A DNA stretch of 64,000 nucleotides from Amyelois transitella (lineage: Eukaryota; Arthropoda; Insecta; Lepidoptera; Pyralidae): positions 7,316,001 to 7,380,000 of the forward strand of contig NC_083511.1 of assembly GCF_032362555.1 (NCBI RefSeq), read 5' to 3'. The number at the start of each line of letters is the position of its first letter. The first letter of the stretch is position 1. The notes beneath the pieces are model-generated. The model was not told the DNA's origin, searched no databases, and was given only the letters and a program-made list of their open reading frames with translations. This document shows positions 10,201 to 22,232 of this stretch, in pieces. Both the position numbers and the translations under genes were made by a program.

Positions 10201-13044
10201 ACTGGCAATTTTGAACATCATCTTATTTGAGATTATTGTTACTTCAATTATAATTCTTAAATGTAAAGTAAATTTCATTCATTCCAATTTCTGTTACAGA
10301 TATTTACAGCGAAATTGTCTCAGATATAATATTTCGCACGCCAATACTGCACAAGCGTTGGTATGAAGTTGGCGTATTATCTATAAGGGTATTGACAAAT
10401 AAAACAGAGGAACTTATTGTTAACAAAAATATTACCACAGATGCTCAAAATTTCGAAGTGGACATGTGTAGGAAACTTAACCATCAGAAGAGTATAGTTG
10501 ATAGCGGGACCACTAATATTAGATTGCCCGATGCATTATTTAGACAGGTAAGGATATTTCGAAAGGAAAGTTAGAACATTGGTGGTCGAGCTGTCAAAAA
10601 TTCAAACTTCAAACTACCGCAGCCATGTACCTACCGATGACTCATTTTTGTGATATTTGTATTAGTTTAATTATAAGCCAATGCTCTAACGGTAAAAGAA
10701 TACCTTGTGAGAAAATTTAGGTATGTTTGCGGTATGCTTGTTAAAACCTGACTCAATCTAGTATCATGATCAAAGGCGAGGATGTTATCGGGACTATGCT
10801 TTGATTGAAGTAGGTAGTAGTAATTGAAAATATAGAAGATATGAATTAACTTCTCTATAAGCCTTGCAGTCTAGTTTGTCATTTTTTATTTTGTGATTTG
10901 TTTTTAGGTGGTAGACCAGCTCAAGAAAGTTGTACAAGTAGCTAATACTCAGTATCCATCCAATATTATTTTGGATAATTTCTGGGACCATGCAGAGGTA
11001 AGCCTTTTAGTATCCCATTCACACTCCCTTTGTATATTTACTTAGTTAACCTGCTTTCAACATTAAAAAATAAATATGAGTCGACGGAATTTTAATATAG
11101 CAATAATTTGATACCTTCCAGGCAGCCTGTTGGCCCGAACCTCAGCAGTGGTCCTTGCCTTGGTTGGCTATAGATCTTCTTAGTGCTGAATCTGATTACC
11201 AGTACTACACTCTAGAAATACCACCACAGGTAATATTTTTTTATACTGGAGTACGCCTGCAGCTTTGTGCTCGTGTAAAACGAAAAATCACGATAATTGC
11301 CGTTCTCGTGGGAATTCCGGGAAATGTATGTACTAAATATATAACACAATAACATAACAACAGTGCATCCCAACTCCCACATAAGGAATCTATATGCCAA
11401 ATTTCAAAGTCTTGGCGATTCGGGATGGGTTTTGTTTTTCAGTCAGTCAGTTAGTAGCGGAAAGTTTGTTTTGTATTATATTAGTTCGTGTAATAATAGA
11501 TTGAGAATATGCATGCTTCATAATATATTTTGTAATCTTCAGAATTACATGAGAGTAGCCAGCGCGCACAATAGCAGCGGTGAAAGCGGTACGGTTTCGG
11601 AGTTTTGTTACAAGTTGGGACTCGAAGCCGGCGGACAGGAGACCGTGTTGGGATACACAGCTATGGAAGGATTTGAGGTTAGTTATAAGAAACTAGCTTT
11701 TACCCGCTGCTTCGCTCGCGTTAATTAAGCGCCATCTACAAAAAGTGGCGAATTTAAATTTAACGCCATCTAACAAAAAAGCTACGAAATTAGCAACACC
11801 TGCAAAAAGCAACGCATTTTGCGTCACCTACAAAAGAATGCAGGATTATCGCAAATTCCACGGGAACTAAAGTTTTTACTGAGAAGAAAGGTATCGTTAT
11901 GTTATGTATGTAGGCGAAGTATGTCCTTCTCCAGACTTCTTTTTTTTGTGTGGTATTATATATACGTGATATTTCAAGAAGATTAATTCAGTAGATAAAA
12001 CCATGAAGGGAAAACAAATAATCAAACTCACTTTTGCATTTAAACTATAAGTTGGGATAAGGTATTAGGATGCATTATGTATTCCTACGTGAGAGTCACC
12101 TGCGAGGCTTAATCTTTACAACGTGGGTTTAGAAAAACCTGTTTCGCATTCAATATAGGAACATGGTCAAAAGCGCACCCTGGGCTCCTCTGAATGGAGT
12201 TCAAGATGTAACCGAGATGTAACCGGGACTATACCCAGAACCTCAGGAGCAAGTAGATCGTAGGTAAGCTCTCTTTTCTAATGATCATATTTCAATTCGT
12301 GAAATTTTGCCCAAAAAAACGGAAAAATCTATTTATTGTAATCCTAGTAATTACTACTTACTCAATATTTTATCGAAATAAATAAAATAAATATATACGG
12401 GACAGAGTACACAAGCCTTGAAGTAAGTAAATGAAATGTATAATGGCAATTATATGAATCGAAACGACATTGTATGAAAAATGCTTATTCCTAAACGCTT
12501 GGAGCTGCCTTGCAAACGTAATCAATTTTACGTAATGCCACCATACATAATGCAAAAGTTGAGTTACGGAGATCACATGGAAATCGCTTAGTTTAATTAT
12601 CTGAAATGACCCGTACCTAGCAGAATTGTGTTCATAGGCTGACCCCGGGCTTCTCTCCTACCGGAAAAGGCGTTAGAAGAATTAATAATTGATTGAAGAT
12701 TGAAGTGACTAATTATTCCCTTTTCTTTTCAGCTATTATTCAACCGATCAGCCGGTTGGATCGGCTTCAAAACATCGGACTGTGGTCCTAAAACGCGGAT
12801 TACTGGACCTTACAATGTCACACATTCTATAACTTCTTCCTGCCAACTAATAACGCCTAAAACTGATATGGCAATATCTATAAAAGCCGCCCAATGGGCC
12901 TTATGTGTCATATCCATCGTTGCAGCAACAGTTTTGATATATTTACTAGCACCGTGCATAAAAATGTTACTAGTGAAACCTCTGCCTAGGTCCACGCAAA
13001 TTTCTATGTCGCAAACGGCTTTGGTCGATCAGGATATAACGTAA
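7292..13044 (+). CDS. BACE: Beta-secretase (BACE)-type transmembrane aspartyl protease, complete, 9 exons
   Basis: Exons 7292-7429, 8575-8694, 8927-9076, 9664-9838, 10300-10547, 10908-10997, 11122-11229, 11543-11677 and 12733-13044 join in phase to 491 residues; human BACE1 is about 500. A signal peptide covers about residues 1-23. The catalytic motifs are DTGS (Asp52) and DSGT (Asp262, within KSIVDSGTTNIRLP). Other BACE landmarks are GLLGLAY, CGPQ, ACWPEPQQW, the ETVLGYTAMEGFEVxFNR region and Cys pairs in the C-terminal lobe. One membrane span (about residues 442-461) and a short cytosolic tail follow; the tail lacks the acidic dileucine signal of vertebrate BACE1. BACE enzymes cleave type I membrane proteins in Golgi and endosomes. 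The start is the first in-frame ATG leading into a hydrophobic stretch. Intron 1 (7430-8574) is invaded by a MITE. Confidence 0.93.
7528..7590 (+). repeat. Family A dispersed repeat, cut by the MITE
   Basis: Contains the family core (GTAGACAGAG, then CTTTCAAAGACTGAAAGG) and stops where the MITE begins. The MITE evidently landed in an existing family A copy. Confidence 0.6.
7598..8394. mobile_element. MITE with long inverted repeats and 8-bp target duplication GGACATAG
   Basis: GGACATAG occurs at 7590-7597 and 8395-8402, directly bordering the element. The first 28 bp match the reverse complement of the last 28 bp at 24 positions (GGxxxAACTCTTxAAACGGGCC). The inverted similarity continues for roughly 140 bp through G-rich and C-rich tracts and a shared TTGCCGGAAGCC block. 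There is no open frame, so it is non-autonomous. An 8-bp duplication fits hAT-, P- or Merlin-type transposases; the sequence does not decide which. The interior has two short runs of the insect telomere-like TTAGG motif (near 8054-8072 and 8151-8166). Confidence 0.85.
9165..9400 (+). repeat. Family A dispersed repeat in BACE intron 3
   Basis: Nearly full-length diverged copy: CTTGAAAAGACTGAAAGG, then CAGGTTGCTAGCC, then CACGACATTTATGGGAAAG and GGGAACCGCACA. Confidence 0.65.
11690..11950 (+). repeat. Family E repeat (CTTCGCTCGCG type) in BACE intron 8
   Basis: Starts right after exon 8 with CCGCTGCTTCGCTCGCG and shows GCGCCATCTACAAAA and CACGGGAACT blocks. A second copy at 14735-14810 shares the GCGCCATCTACAAAAGAAT and CCACGGGAACT blocks. 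Probably a LINE or SINE 3' fragment. Confidence 0.5.
12370..12430 (+). repeat. SINE family B fragment in BACE intron 8
   Basis: The tail-side blocks AAATATATACGGGACAGAGT and CTTGAAGTAAGT match the full copy at 40433-40673. The tRNA-like end is missing. Confidence 0.5.
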
Positions 13045-13156
13045 AATTGAAATGATTACATACAAGTTTATGTACTGCGGTAATTAAAAAATAACATAAA
13101 TTATGCGATTCTTTCATAACGCAAGATGTTAGTAAGATTCGATATATTTACCGGCC

Positions 13157-13162
13157 AATAAA
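13157..13162 (+). terminator. Candidate poly(A) signal of the BACE-like gene
   Basis: AATAAA lies 113 bp after the stop codon. It is the first canonical signal downstream. Confidence 0.45.
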
Positions 13163-16066
13163 AACTGATCATTCGTTATAGTTTGTTGTGATTGGCTTAA
13201 TAGTGGAAATTTTAAATTTAGTCATCTACCTATTCGAGGTGTAGGTGTAGTAGTATTAAGAAGGAGATTTTATTAAACAGTTGACAAAATTGTAGAATTA
13301 CAATATCGATAAATATTCATAAAAATTATTAATTCTGATAGAAATGAAATCTTTATCAAAAACCATGCAGCCGTACTTACTTTAATGAAGTCAAATGTGA
13401 CCATTGTAAAAAATTTGGAGGGTCAAAATTCTGATGGCAGATTATTTCAATGTGAATAATGTGAAGTAGTGTTCTTAAGTCTTGCGTCTACGAAAAAAAT
13501 ATTTTGGAAAAAAATTGGCATCTCTCATTATTAGTAATACTTACAGTTATAGAAGCTTGATAAAAAATATAAAAAGAACATCCTTTACAGAACAATCATT
13601 ACGTGTTACTGTATTTTTACAAACTCAACAAAATTAAACCGAATTTATATCTTTCGAATTTCTAGAAGACATTATTGGAAATACAAGGAAATGTATTAAT
13701 TTTATATTATAGACAATCATGAAAGTATTATCGACGTGACGTTCTTATGAATTTTAAGTTCTTCCAATAATTCACGAATTTTTTTAAGCCAGTATTATTA
13801 CTTAGTATAATAACAAAAACATGGTTTTCAGTCTTAGTGTGAATTGGATCATAGGTTTGGTAACATCAAACTTTAGCGGTAATAAATAATACTTTTCATA
13901 AAATCATCACTAATAGAATATATAAATCGCCTGATTCGTTTGGTTACATTAGCTCTTAACTAACCTATTTTAGTTAGTTTTCTAGGTATTATTAATTATA
14001 ACTGCTGCATTTATGAGTCTCATTTACGAGCATACAATTAGTCATATATTCTATAGATTATTGTAAGTCGTACTTATTTTTAATATATTGCCACCTATGT
14101 CTTTCTATAAAGATCGTGAAAGTATATTGGATAATACAAGTTAAAATTCAAATAAACAATAATAGACTAACAGGTGGGAATTCAAAGAAATAGTTTGGAT
14201 TAAAACTTTCCAGGCAACGCAAGATTGCCATAAAAATGTTGTTCGTTTCTATGAGTATTTAATAGGTTTTTGAATCTCATAGGAGCGATTAAAATTATTT
14301 TTTTTTTTCTTAAATGGTAACAAAGGACAACACAACACTGTGTTCGCTTTTGTTTCTATAAAAGAAAGTTTTCAAATATGATTAGTTATAGAATTAGGTA
14401 TATCTATTTCTTGCAACTAGGTTGTGACGTAGGATTTGAAAAGGGTGTTTAATTATTTGCAAATGTGTGTGTGTTTTCATAACGTAATGAGACAGTATAA
14501 CAGATAACTTTATTACTTGTATTAATTTAGAATATAGTATTAACAATAAAAGTGCAATATCAAAATTTACAAATAAAATTTGTTCAACGTACCTATTGAT
14601 TTTTGCTGAAAGCCTTACGATAGAAATGTAAAATATCACTATCAGTAGTGTGACCGATTTGCGTTTTAAGAAATATCATTATGTTACGTAGGAGTACATA
14701 CGGTTTTAAAACTTTACAAAAATTTGCAAATTGAGCGTCGAATTAAGCGCCATCTACAAAAGAATACAGGTTTTCGGCTTCCACGGGAACTGTAGTTTTA
14801 CTGGGATAAAAAGTACCTAATATAGGGTACTTCAACGTTTCAACGTTCAATTACGTTGTTCAGTAGATAACGCGTGAAAAGAAAACAAACCAACAAATAA
14901 ACTTACTTACATATTTACGAGTATAATATTAGTATGGATATTCCGATTTCAATGGAATGGATACTATGTTAGGTGATAAGTGCGATTCAGTCATAGTTTG
15001 GTAGTTTGCATAGTATTAAGCCTTTCGCATTGTCTTCATGCATATTTTTTTAATTACGAGTGAGTGCTTTGTAATAGATTTTTTTTAAAGAACGTGTTTC
15101 TGAGTCTTAATCTAATCTTTGTAGAATCAAATAACTTTTCATAGTTTTTTGAAAATAAAAAGTATTCATAAATCCGTATAAATCGCAAAATGTAATTAGC
15201 ATTAACTGGTGTCTATTTTTACCCATCTTCGAAGTAGACAAATTTTTAAAAATCAAATTTGTTTGTACATTTGTGCCGTTAAGTAAAGCACAAAAAGAAT
15301 GGTCTTTAGTTTTTGTTTAATATAACTTTGTTCCTTACATTAGCCTAATGTTTAATTTAACCGGACGGAAAGAAATATGCAGCTTTCATAGAATAAAAAT
15401 AAGCTGTGCTACTTTTTATTATATTTATCATAGTTTGCATTAAGGTATACTTGTGCAGCTTTTCGCCAATAACAAGTAAATTTTTTTCAAGTAATGATTT
15501 AATGCAGGTGCGTTTTATATTAGAATGTAATTCCAGTATTATACATTTATTTAAGAGTCCCACGTGTGTGGATCATGGGACGATTCTCTTCGTCCATTAA
15601 TACAAAGTCAAGCCAATGCCCCAGCAATATTAATAATTGTTAGGGGAGAAAAATATATATCGCAAGTAAAGGGCTAAAACATTTTATATTAGATGATATA
15701 CATGGTAACTAAGATAAACAACATTTTGCAATACAATCCAAATACAAATATAACAAAGAACATTCTATAAAAGTACGAAGGTGCAATACCTATTTAACAA
15801 TAATAAGAATTTTTTTTGCTATATGAGTGAATTGAAACTAATTTTTCCTTTACATACTTTCACAATATTACTTACAAAAAAGTGTAATGCTGGCTGATAT
15901 TAAAAGTGTGATAAATAAAATTATACAAGAACTAATTACGTAGCTGCGTTTTAATCTAATACGTCTAACACATAAAATGACCAATCGATTGAGAATTCTT
16001 ATGGAAATCTATATTTACATTAAAATATTGTACTTAATAAAACAAGCGTTTTATTTATATGAAAAA
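13163..16066. other. Gene-poor AT-rich spacer
   Basis: No coding signal. The only recognisable element is a family E fragment at 14735-14810. Confidence 0.4.
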
Positions 16067-16129
16067 CAGACCAGCATGTAAGCAGCATGACAAACGCATA
16101 GTTTGTCATGCTGCTTACATGCTGGTCTG
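16067..16129. other. Perfect palindrome, 29-bp arms, 5-base loop GCATA
   Basis: Left arm 16067-16095 begins CAGACCAGCATGTAAGC. Right arm 16101-16129 is its exact reverse complement, with no mismatch. The right arm abuts a truncated family A copy, so the palindrome sits at a rearrangement or insertion junction. Confidence 0.9.
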
Positions 16130-16260
16130 GCAGGCTTATAAACTTGGGATTCCTTTTGTAGGCGATGGCAGCCTGCCACTATATGAATTTCATTTTAGTC
16201 TTCTTGAGACTGTTGGCTCTGTCTACCCATTTAGGAATATAGACGTAATTCTTAAAATTA
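16130..16260 (-). repeat. Family A dispersed repeat, truncated at the palindrome
   Basis: Reads GGCTTATAAACTTGGGATTC and then GTCTTCTTGAGACTGTTGGC, ending in the reversed family start. The outer end of the repeat is missing exactly where the palindrome begins. Confidence 0.6.
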
Positions 16261-16509
16261 CCCACCTGGCTTTTAGTTCCAGTTGAATCCGCACCACTGG
16301 AGAAGAGCCCGGGGTACGCCTTCGACCATGGATTTTGGATTGGGTGAGTCAGGTTTTTACACGAAGCGACTCCCATCTGACCGCAAACTTTGCAGGGAAA
16401 CTTCATCAGTATGGGATCATGGTTATAAATCTAGTTGCCTGTATGTGCAGGTTTAATCGCGATTTTTCCTCAACGTAAGAGCATCAGTTAATATTCAAAC
16501 TAATGTATA

Positions 16510-16690
16510 TATATTACATACATACGTCTTTATCCCCTGTGGGGTAGACAGAGACAACAGTCTTGAAAAGACTGAAAAGCCACGTTCAGCTTTATGGCTA
16601 AATGCTGGAATTGGGATTCAAATAGGAAGGGACAGGTTGCCAGCTATAGACTACAAGAATCCCAAGTCTTTCTCTTAGTCACCTTATATG
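16510..16690 (+). repeat. Family A dispersed repeat, interrupted by a LINE 3' fragment
   Basis: Long copy starting at ACGTCTTTATCCCCTGTGGG. Its missing end (ATTGGTGCCAGGAATCACAT) reappears at about 16869-16892, after the inserted LINE tail. Confidence 0.65.
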
Positions 16691-16860
16691 AGTTTGTTAC
16701 CGCTTCTTCTGCACTGACGCCTTGGAAGCGGCAGTAAACTTAGTTTTTAAGTAATTTATTTGACGTCAACCAAGTTGTTAAACCATACGACAATTATTAA
16801 GCGATATAATAGTATCCTATAATAATGAATAAAAAATTTTGAATTTTGAATTTTTTTTTA
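16690..16860 (+). repeat. LINE 3' UTR fragment (family D) nested in a family A copy
   Basis: Shows a GTTTGTTACCGCTTC ... TTGGAAGCGGCAGTA arm pair, a TTTGACGTCAA block and the tail TATCCTATAATAATGAATAA followed by short TTTTGAA repeats. The same order of blocks is in the 3' UTR of the LINE at 32968-33207, and the tail recurs at 63663-63728. It is therefore a related jockey/CR1-like family. Confidence 0.6.
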
Positions 16861-17569
16861 CATCTTTTTTATTGGTGCCAGGAATCACATGGCCTGAATA
16901 TGTATTAGTTTAAAATTATTCTGAACCCTATGGACGTTCCTAACATCCGTACATCCCTAACCTATGACTAAATGGACATCCCTAAACTAACCGACACAAA
17001 CGGCAAAGGCCCCGTAATTCAGAATAAACTACCTAAAATAAAATTTTACGAAACACGGCACAGTACAATTGAGGAAGAAATAGCGTCGATTGAATAGAAA
17101 TTGTAACGGAAAGTGAAAAATCTGGTCTCCAGGTGAAATAAATTGCGCTTGTGATTGGTCCGTGCTGCAGTAGAATTTGCATTTAAGAAAATGCTGTAAA
17201 CTATGGCTGTAAAGGTAAAATTTTGATTTTGTCTTCTCTGAGACTAATGACTATTGCACTAGTTCATGGCTTTGTTGTCTATCGTTCAAAATGTACTATG
17301 AGCTCTTATCGTAGTGTATCTATAAAGTCTACCTAGCCCTGACCGAGAGGCAAAAGCCTAATAGCAGGCTATTTCGAACGAATCAAAAAATTAATATATT
17401 GGGACGAGTTAGGTACACATATTATTGAACTAACCCAAAAATAACCTAGAGATTTGTGTTAAGGAATACCTACAAACGTGAAGCTCAGTACCTAGGTATA
17501 AATTTATAGACAAACATATCCAAGAGCCTGGCCGATTAGAAAAAGTACATATAGACCTTAGAAGTACAA

Positions 17570-17597
17570 GAGACCTTTATAAAAGTATAAAGGTCTC
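17570..17597. other. Perfect 12-bp hairpin, loop AAAG
   Basis: GAGACCTTTATA (17570-17581) pairs exactly with TATAAAGGTCTC (17586-17597). No gene context explains it. Confidence 0.6.
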
Positions 17598-17722
17598 ATT
17601 CTACCACTGTCAAGTTCAATGTTCACATAGGCTCTTCTACATATACTAACTAGCTACTTACTAAGGAATGACGCAAAAAGGCGCCCCGATATTAATCAAG
17701 AATTCTGAATATTAAATTTGCA

Positions 17723-18052
17723 GTCCAATTCATATTCGATGACCGTCCAGGTTGTAATTACCAATATCAAGTAAAAGGAAATGGCTGCCACTGCCGAGGA
17801 AATTAAAATACTACTAATGTAAATCTACTAGGTAAGTTAGTTAATATAGATAGTGGATGGGCTGATCCAGTAATTGGTATAACTTCTTGTGCAAATATTG
17901 GAAGTTGCCCAACTAGATAATATCTGGTAAAAGTTATTGTTTGTCAATCAATTAATACTGTTCAAATTTGAAGAAGACGATATGAATGGTCATCAAATTG
18001 TAACATTGGATTGGATAAAATAAAAAATACAAATATTTTTAAGGTTGCATAA
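17723..18052 (+). pseudogene. Degenerate Cys-rich reading frame
   Basis: One frame runs 109 codons with three internal stops, at 17804, about 17903 and about 17972. The residues between the stops look like real protein: RPGCNYQYQVKGNGCHCRGN, then a GWADPVIGITSCANIGSCP block, then RRRYEWSSNCNIGLDK. TTTGCAG directly precedes it and would serve as a splice acceptor. It resembles an exon relic of a small secreted disulfide-rich protein. I do not recognise the family. Confidence 0.45.
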
Positions 18053-18059
18053 CGACAGA

Positions 18060-18145
18060 TTGTGGATGAAGCAAAAGAAGTTGAAGGGATCATGGCAAGT
18101 GGATAGATGTAGTCACTGCCTACCCCTCCGGGAAAGACGCGTGAT
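18060..18145 (+). repeat. Family C dispersed repeat
   Basis: GAAGCAAAAGAAGTTG, then ATCATGGCAAGTGGATAGAT, GTCACTGCCTACCCCTCCGG and GACGCGTGAT. Other copies lie near 48540, 52495 and, reversed, 60608. Confidence 0.55.
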
Positions 18146-18197
18146 CTCTCGTGAAGTAGAACTGATCGTGGCGTATGTATATTGATAACAGAGTGGT

Positions 18198-18397
18198 TAT
18201 AATTAAATAAATATAAACGGGGCAGATTACACAGATTGAGTTAGTCTCGAAGTAAGTTCGAAACTTGTGTTACTAAATACTAACCTAACGATACTATATT
18301 TTATATATACCTACTAATACATTAAAGACCCAGGCCAATTAGAGAAAGTTAGTTTTTCATCATGCCCTGGCCGGGATTCGAACCCGATTCGACCTCT
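18198..18397 (-). repeat. tRNA-derived SINE (family B), head truncated
   Basis: Shares with the copy at 40433-40673 the ACACAGATTGAGTTAG block, CGAAGTAAGTTCGA and the B-box-like GGGATTCGAACCCG. The outer part of the tRNA-like head is absent. Confidence 0.6.
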
Positions 18398-19668
18398 AGT
18401 CATTTGATAAATATGATAATGATGGCAATAATGAAATTTTCTGAACTGTAGGTATGTTAATTCTTGCTTTAAGGTAAAATATATTTATTTGGTACACTAA
18501 AGTTCGTACAGAACAAATCGCAATGACATATTTAAATAATTTATGTAACACTCGACATTCCGACATCTCGAACGATCGATTAAATAATTTAGACGTCAAC
18601 GTCGATTCCCGCCAATTTGCATGGAAACGAGAAGAAGTCGCGAGTGGAAACCGAAATGAAATTCCGATTACACAGAGATTGGAAAGAATCGTCTAATACT
18701 TTGTAGAAAATAAAAGAAATTTAATTTTCTACGAGATAAAACTTTTACTGACTTCGACTTATATCGAGCGAAGAATTAAATATTGATTGTGAAATTTCAG
18801 AGAACCTACCTAGTAGAAACGTTAGATTGCTAGTTGCTTAATTTAGAGGTCTTACTGAAATGATTTAGTCTGTTTATGATTTAATAACGTAAGCAACTAA
18901 TGAAAACATGAAATTTTATCTTAAAATTAATTTGCAAGTGCCTAAGTACTTATTCATATGAAAAAGTACTTACTTAGTAAAGAGTTCTCCCTTTCGATAT
19001 TTTTTCTGTGATTGCGTAGTAACCTAATTTTACACGAAGATAATTGAAAAGGTACATATGTGAGAGAAGAAAAAAATGTTATGATTCTTATATTTAAGTA
19101 AGTGAACAAGTACAATGCACCTAAAATAAATAAAAAATATATTTGAGAGGTCTAAAACTAGCTATCGAGAAAAATTTCCATAAATTAATTAGTTTAATAG
19201 ACAACTTAAAAAAAAGAGGTTTCTACGATAAATTGCCAAACCTATCTGAGGTATGGAATAGAACCTTAGACAAGAGCTCAGATCCCGTAAGCAATGTGCG
19301 TGGTAATTTGGTACATTGATTAGATTTGGTAGATACTCTCTTCTCTCATACTTTTGCGAGCCCCGGGTGGCTTAGCTTTTCCTTCGCTACTATGCCGCGG
19401 GGTCCGATTATTGATTAAACTATTCTGTACCTACATACCTCTATATAATCACGTCTTATCCATGGGATAGAAAAAGCCAACAATTTTTAAAAGACTGGAA
19501 TGAAACTACCTAAATTATACCACTCATATTTTTTATAATTTTAATAAATCTCATTATCACCTTTATTAAATTTCAGTCCTGTTGCATCCTTAGTTTTGGC
19601 GCAACCGCTGCTTTCCGGTTTGATCGATTCACCCACTACAAGTAATTTTAATTAACATATTGTTACAG

Positions 19669-19836
19669 CAACCTGCAACAGAAGAGTTTTGTCACAGTCA
19701 ACATCCACCGCACAACGGAAGGTCGTTAACAATATTGCAAAAGAATGTAAATATTCCATACTATCGCAACATGCATGTGAACATACAAAACGTGGCCATC
19801 GACCTTGACATAAACATAATCCGTTCAATTATATGA
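19669..19836 (+). other. Possible orphan terminal exon (56 codons)
   Basis: ATATTGTTACAG is a good acceptor and is followed by 55 open codons to TGA at 19834 (starting QPATEEFCHSQHPPHNGRS). Codon use is less AT-driven than the surroundings. No partner exon was found, so it may be chance. Confidence 0.2.
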
Positions 19837-19839
19837 TCA

Positions 19840-22142
19840 GGCAGCTTGTTCCAGTTTCTTCTAGATTTGGCGCCAACATCGTGTGGTAGATTAATATAGC
19901 GGACGCAACTATCATTGTATATGGAAATTGAGCAAGTATTTCGCCGCTATTTTCGATACTACCGGTTCTTAATTTATGATAACGGGCCTAAGTAATCTTT
20001 AAATTGTGATTATTCAAGTGTAAGTATTTTTTTATCGAAGTGTAAACTTTCACTCTATAATAGGATTATAATAACTTGCGTTTTAATAATTTTTAAGATC
20101 CTGGATGACTATAAAAGCTCTACCTAGATACCATACTTAAGATGTCACGTGAAATTTATGAGATAATAAATTAAAAAACAAAATGTGTTACCTACCTACG
20201 TGATTAAGAGGAAATCACTTTATTGGACACATAGAAAAATTTGGTTTGGGTATTTTATTTATTTTAAATCACCCAATATACCCATATTTTTGAGTAGTTT
20301 ATTCTTTGTTTATATTTCTTCCTAATCATCATCCTAAGATTTGGCAAAATCCCCAAAAACGAAATAATTTCTAATCAGAATTTGAATATTAGGTAGGTAT
20401 TTGATTAAAGAACCAAAAATCTAAAGAGCATTATTTCAATGTCTGATATTACCTACACAAGGTCCACAAATCCCTTCGTCGATATCAATGGCAATGTATT
20501 TCAATGAACTTTGGTCATAATTAAAAGCAAAAACACGGAAACTGCAAGGTTCTTGAGATCCACTTATATAACAGGTGACAAATTTTTGACAACTCACGAA
20601 AAAACATTTGCCCCGCTGCCCTAAAGATACTATCTCTATAATCTTGGGTTTTATTTCCTTATGTTTTCCGGCTGGTGGACGTCGTACAAGGAGACTAAGA
20701 AAATATGAATAAACAAGTTTCCCTTCTCAAGAATAACACCATTAATCTCTATTACTTTCTCTTCCAGGTAACCCTAAGAAAATTGGGTGAGAAAGAATAA
20801 GGTGCTAGGTAAGTCAGTGGCAGGAACCAGAATCGTTACCAAAGCTATTTCTTCAAATATTTAGGTAACTACCTACTATTAAAGAAGTTCGTTGTTTTAA
20901 TAAAGACCTAAAAATGATTATAATTTTCGTTTTGATTTACGGTAATACTATAATGACATACTTCTAGCGTTAGTACGTAAAATACTTTCTTTTTCTCTGT
21001 ATTAAAATCAATAGTAATTATAATTCAATATAAGTTAATTTCCCCTGCAATGTTGTGAATGTCAAATCTGTAGTCGCTTCATGCATACCTACCCTTACTA
21101 ATGTAGGATTGTGATCACAGACGGATCCCTGACTCCCCTCAGAGAGCTCAGGACTAACGACAGGGGAAGAAAAGTAAATTTAATAAGGTAACAAATATTA
21201 TTTTTGTTAAAGTATCGACGATAATTTGATATTTGGCACGACGAGGGGAAATAGGGTGACATCTCTTTCATCATCATACATACATCAATCGAAGAAAAAT
21301 TCTAGAATTCTTCTAAATTAAAAATAGATAAGTACCTAACCTAGGTACTCTATAATTTACTTGATGACGGAAGGCTTACATGAGTTATTAATAAGAGGCT
21401 CTGAGTTCAACAATATAAGTAAATAAATCATTTTGTAATTACTAGGTTACCTAGTATTCTATCGTTCAAAGTTCACTAAGGTAGTTAACTTACTGAGCAA
21501 GGTAGCTTGTAGTTTAGTTAAGGAATAGCCTAAAGAAAAAATGCTTTGTTTTGGAATTTAGTAAAATAATTTTTGCTTACATTTTATTTTAGGAAATAGA
21601 AAAGCAAAATATAAAACAAACGGCTAATTAGAAATATAATTAAATAATAAATAACGACAAATATAATAGATAAATAATGTTAATAAATTGTAAATAAATT
21701 TAAACCGTTAATTTTTGGAAAAAGTTTGATTCTTTGTAATATATACTTCACACATTATTTGATAGTAAATAATTAAATTAAATTTCTAATCTAAATACTT
21801 TACTTTCAATATTTATTGAAACTACAAAATTTTAGTAAGACTGCTTGACCGACATATTAACGCACATACCATATAGATAAAAAATTTAACATGTAGGATC
21901 TACCTTAAACTAGTCTAGAGTTGCACTAAGAGAGGATTTCCTAATATTCCGGCGGAAATAAAATTAGCCGCATTTTTCGTCGTTTCGTTTAAGTTTCACT
22001 ATTATAATAAGCAAAAAAAATATTTTAACAAACTGAATAGATCTCATACTCCACCTGCCGTACATTAGTTAAACCGCGCCTAACTAATGCTACACGCAAA
22101 ACGTTTAGATTGACCTTGACACTGAGCAGCGCCGATGCAACT
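19840..22142. other. Gene-poor spacer upstream of JHBP-like gene 1
   Basis: No coding or repeat structure that I can support. The last few hundred bases should hold the gene's regulatory region. Confidence 0.35.
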
Positions 22143-22150
22143 TATATAAA
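22143..22150 (+). promoter_or_regulatory. TATA box of JHBP-like gene 1
   Basis: TATATAAA lies 83 bp before the start codon. It would put transcription start near 22170-22180, leaving a 5' UTR of about 55 bases. Confidence 0.6.
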
Positions 22151-22232
22151 ACAGTAGAGAACGGATGTTATTGACTCGACTGTGCGCTTGCGTTGCGTTT
22201 AGTCGACAGTGAAAATAAAATAAAAACAAAAA

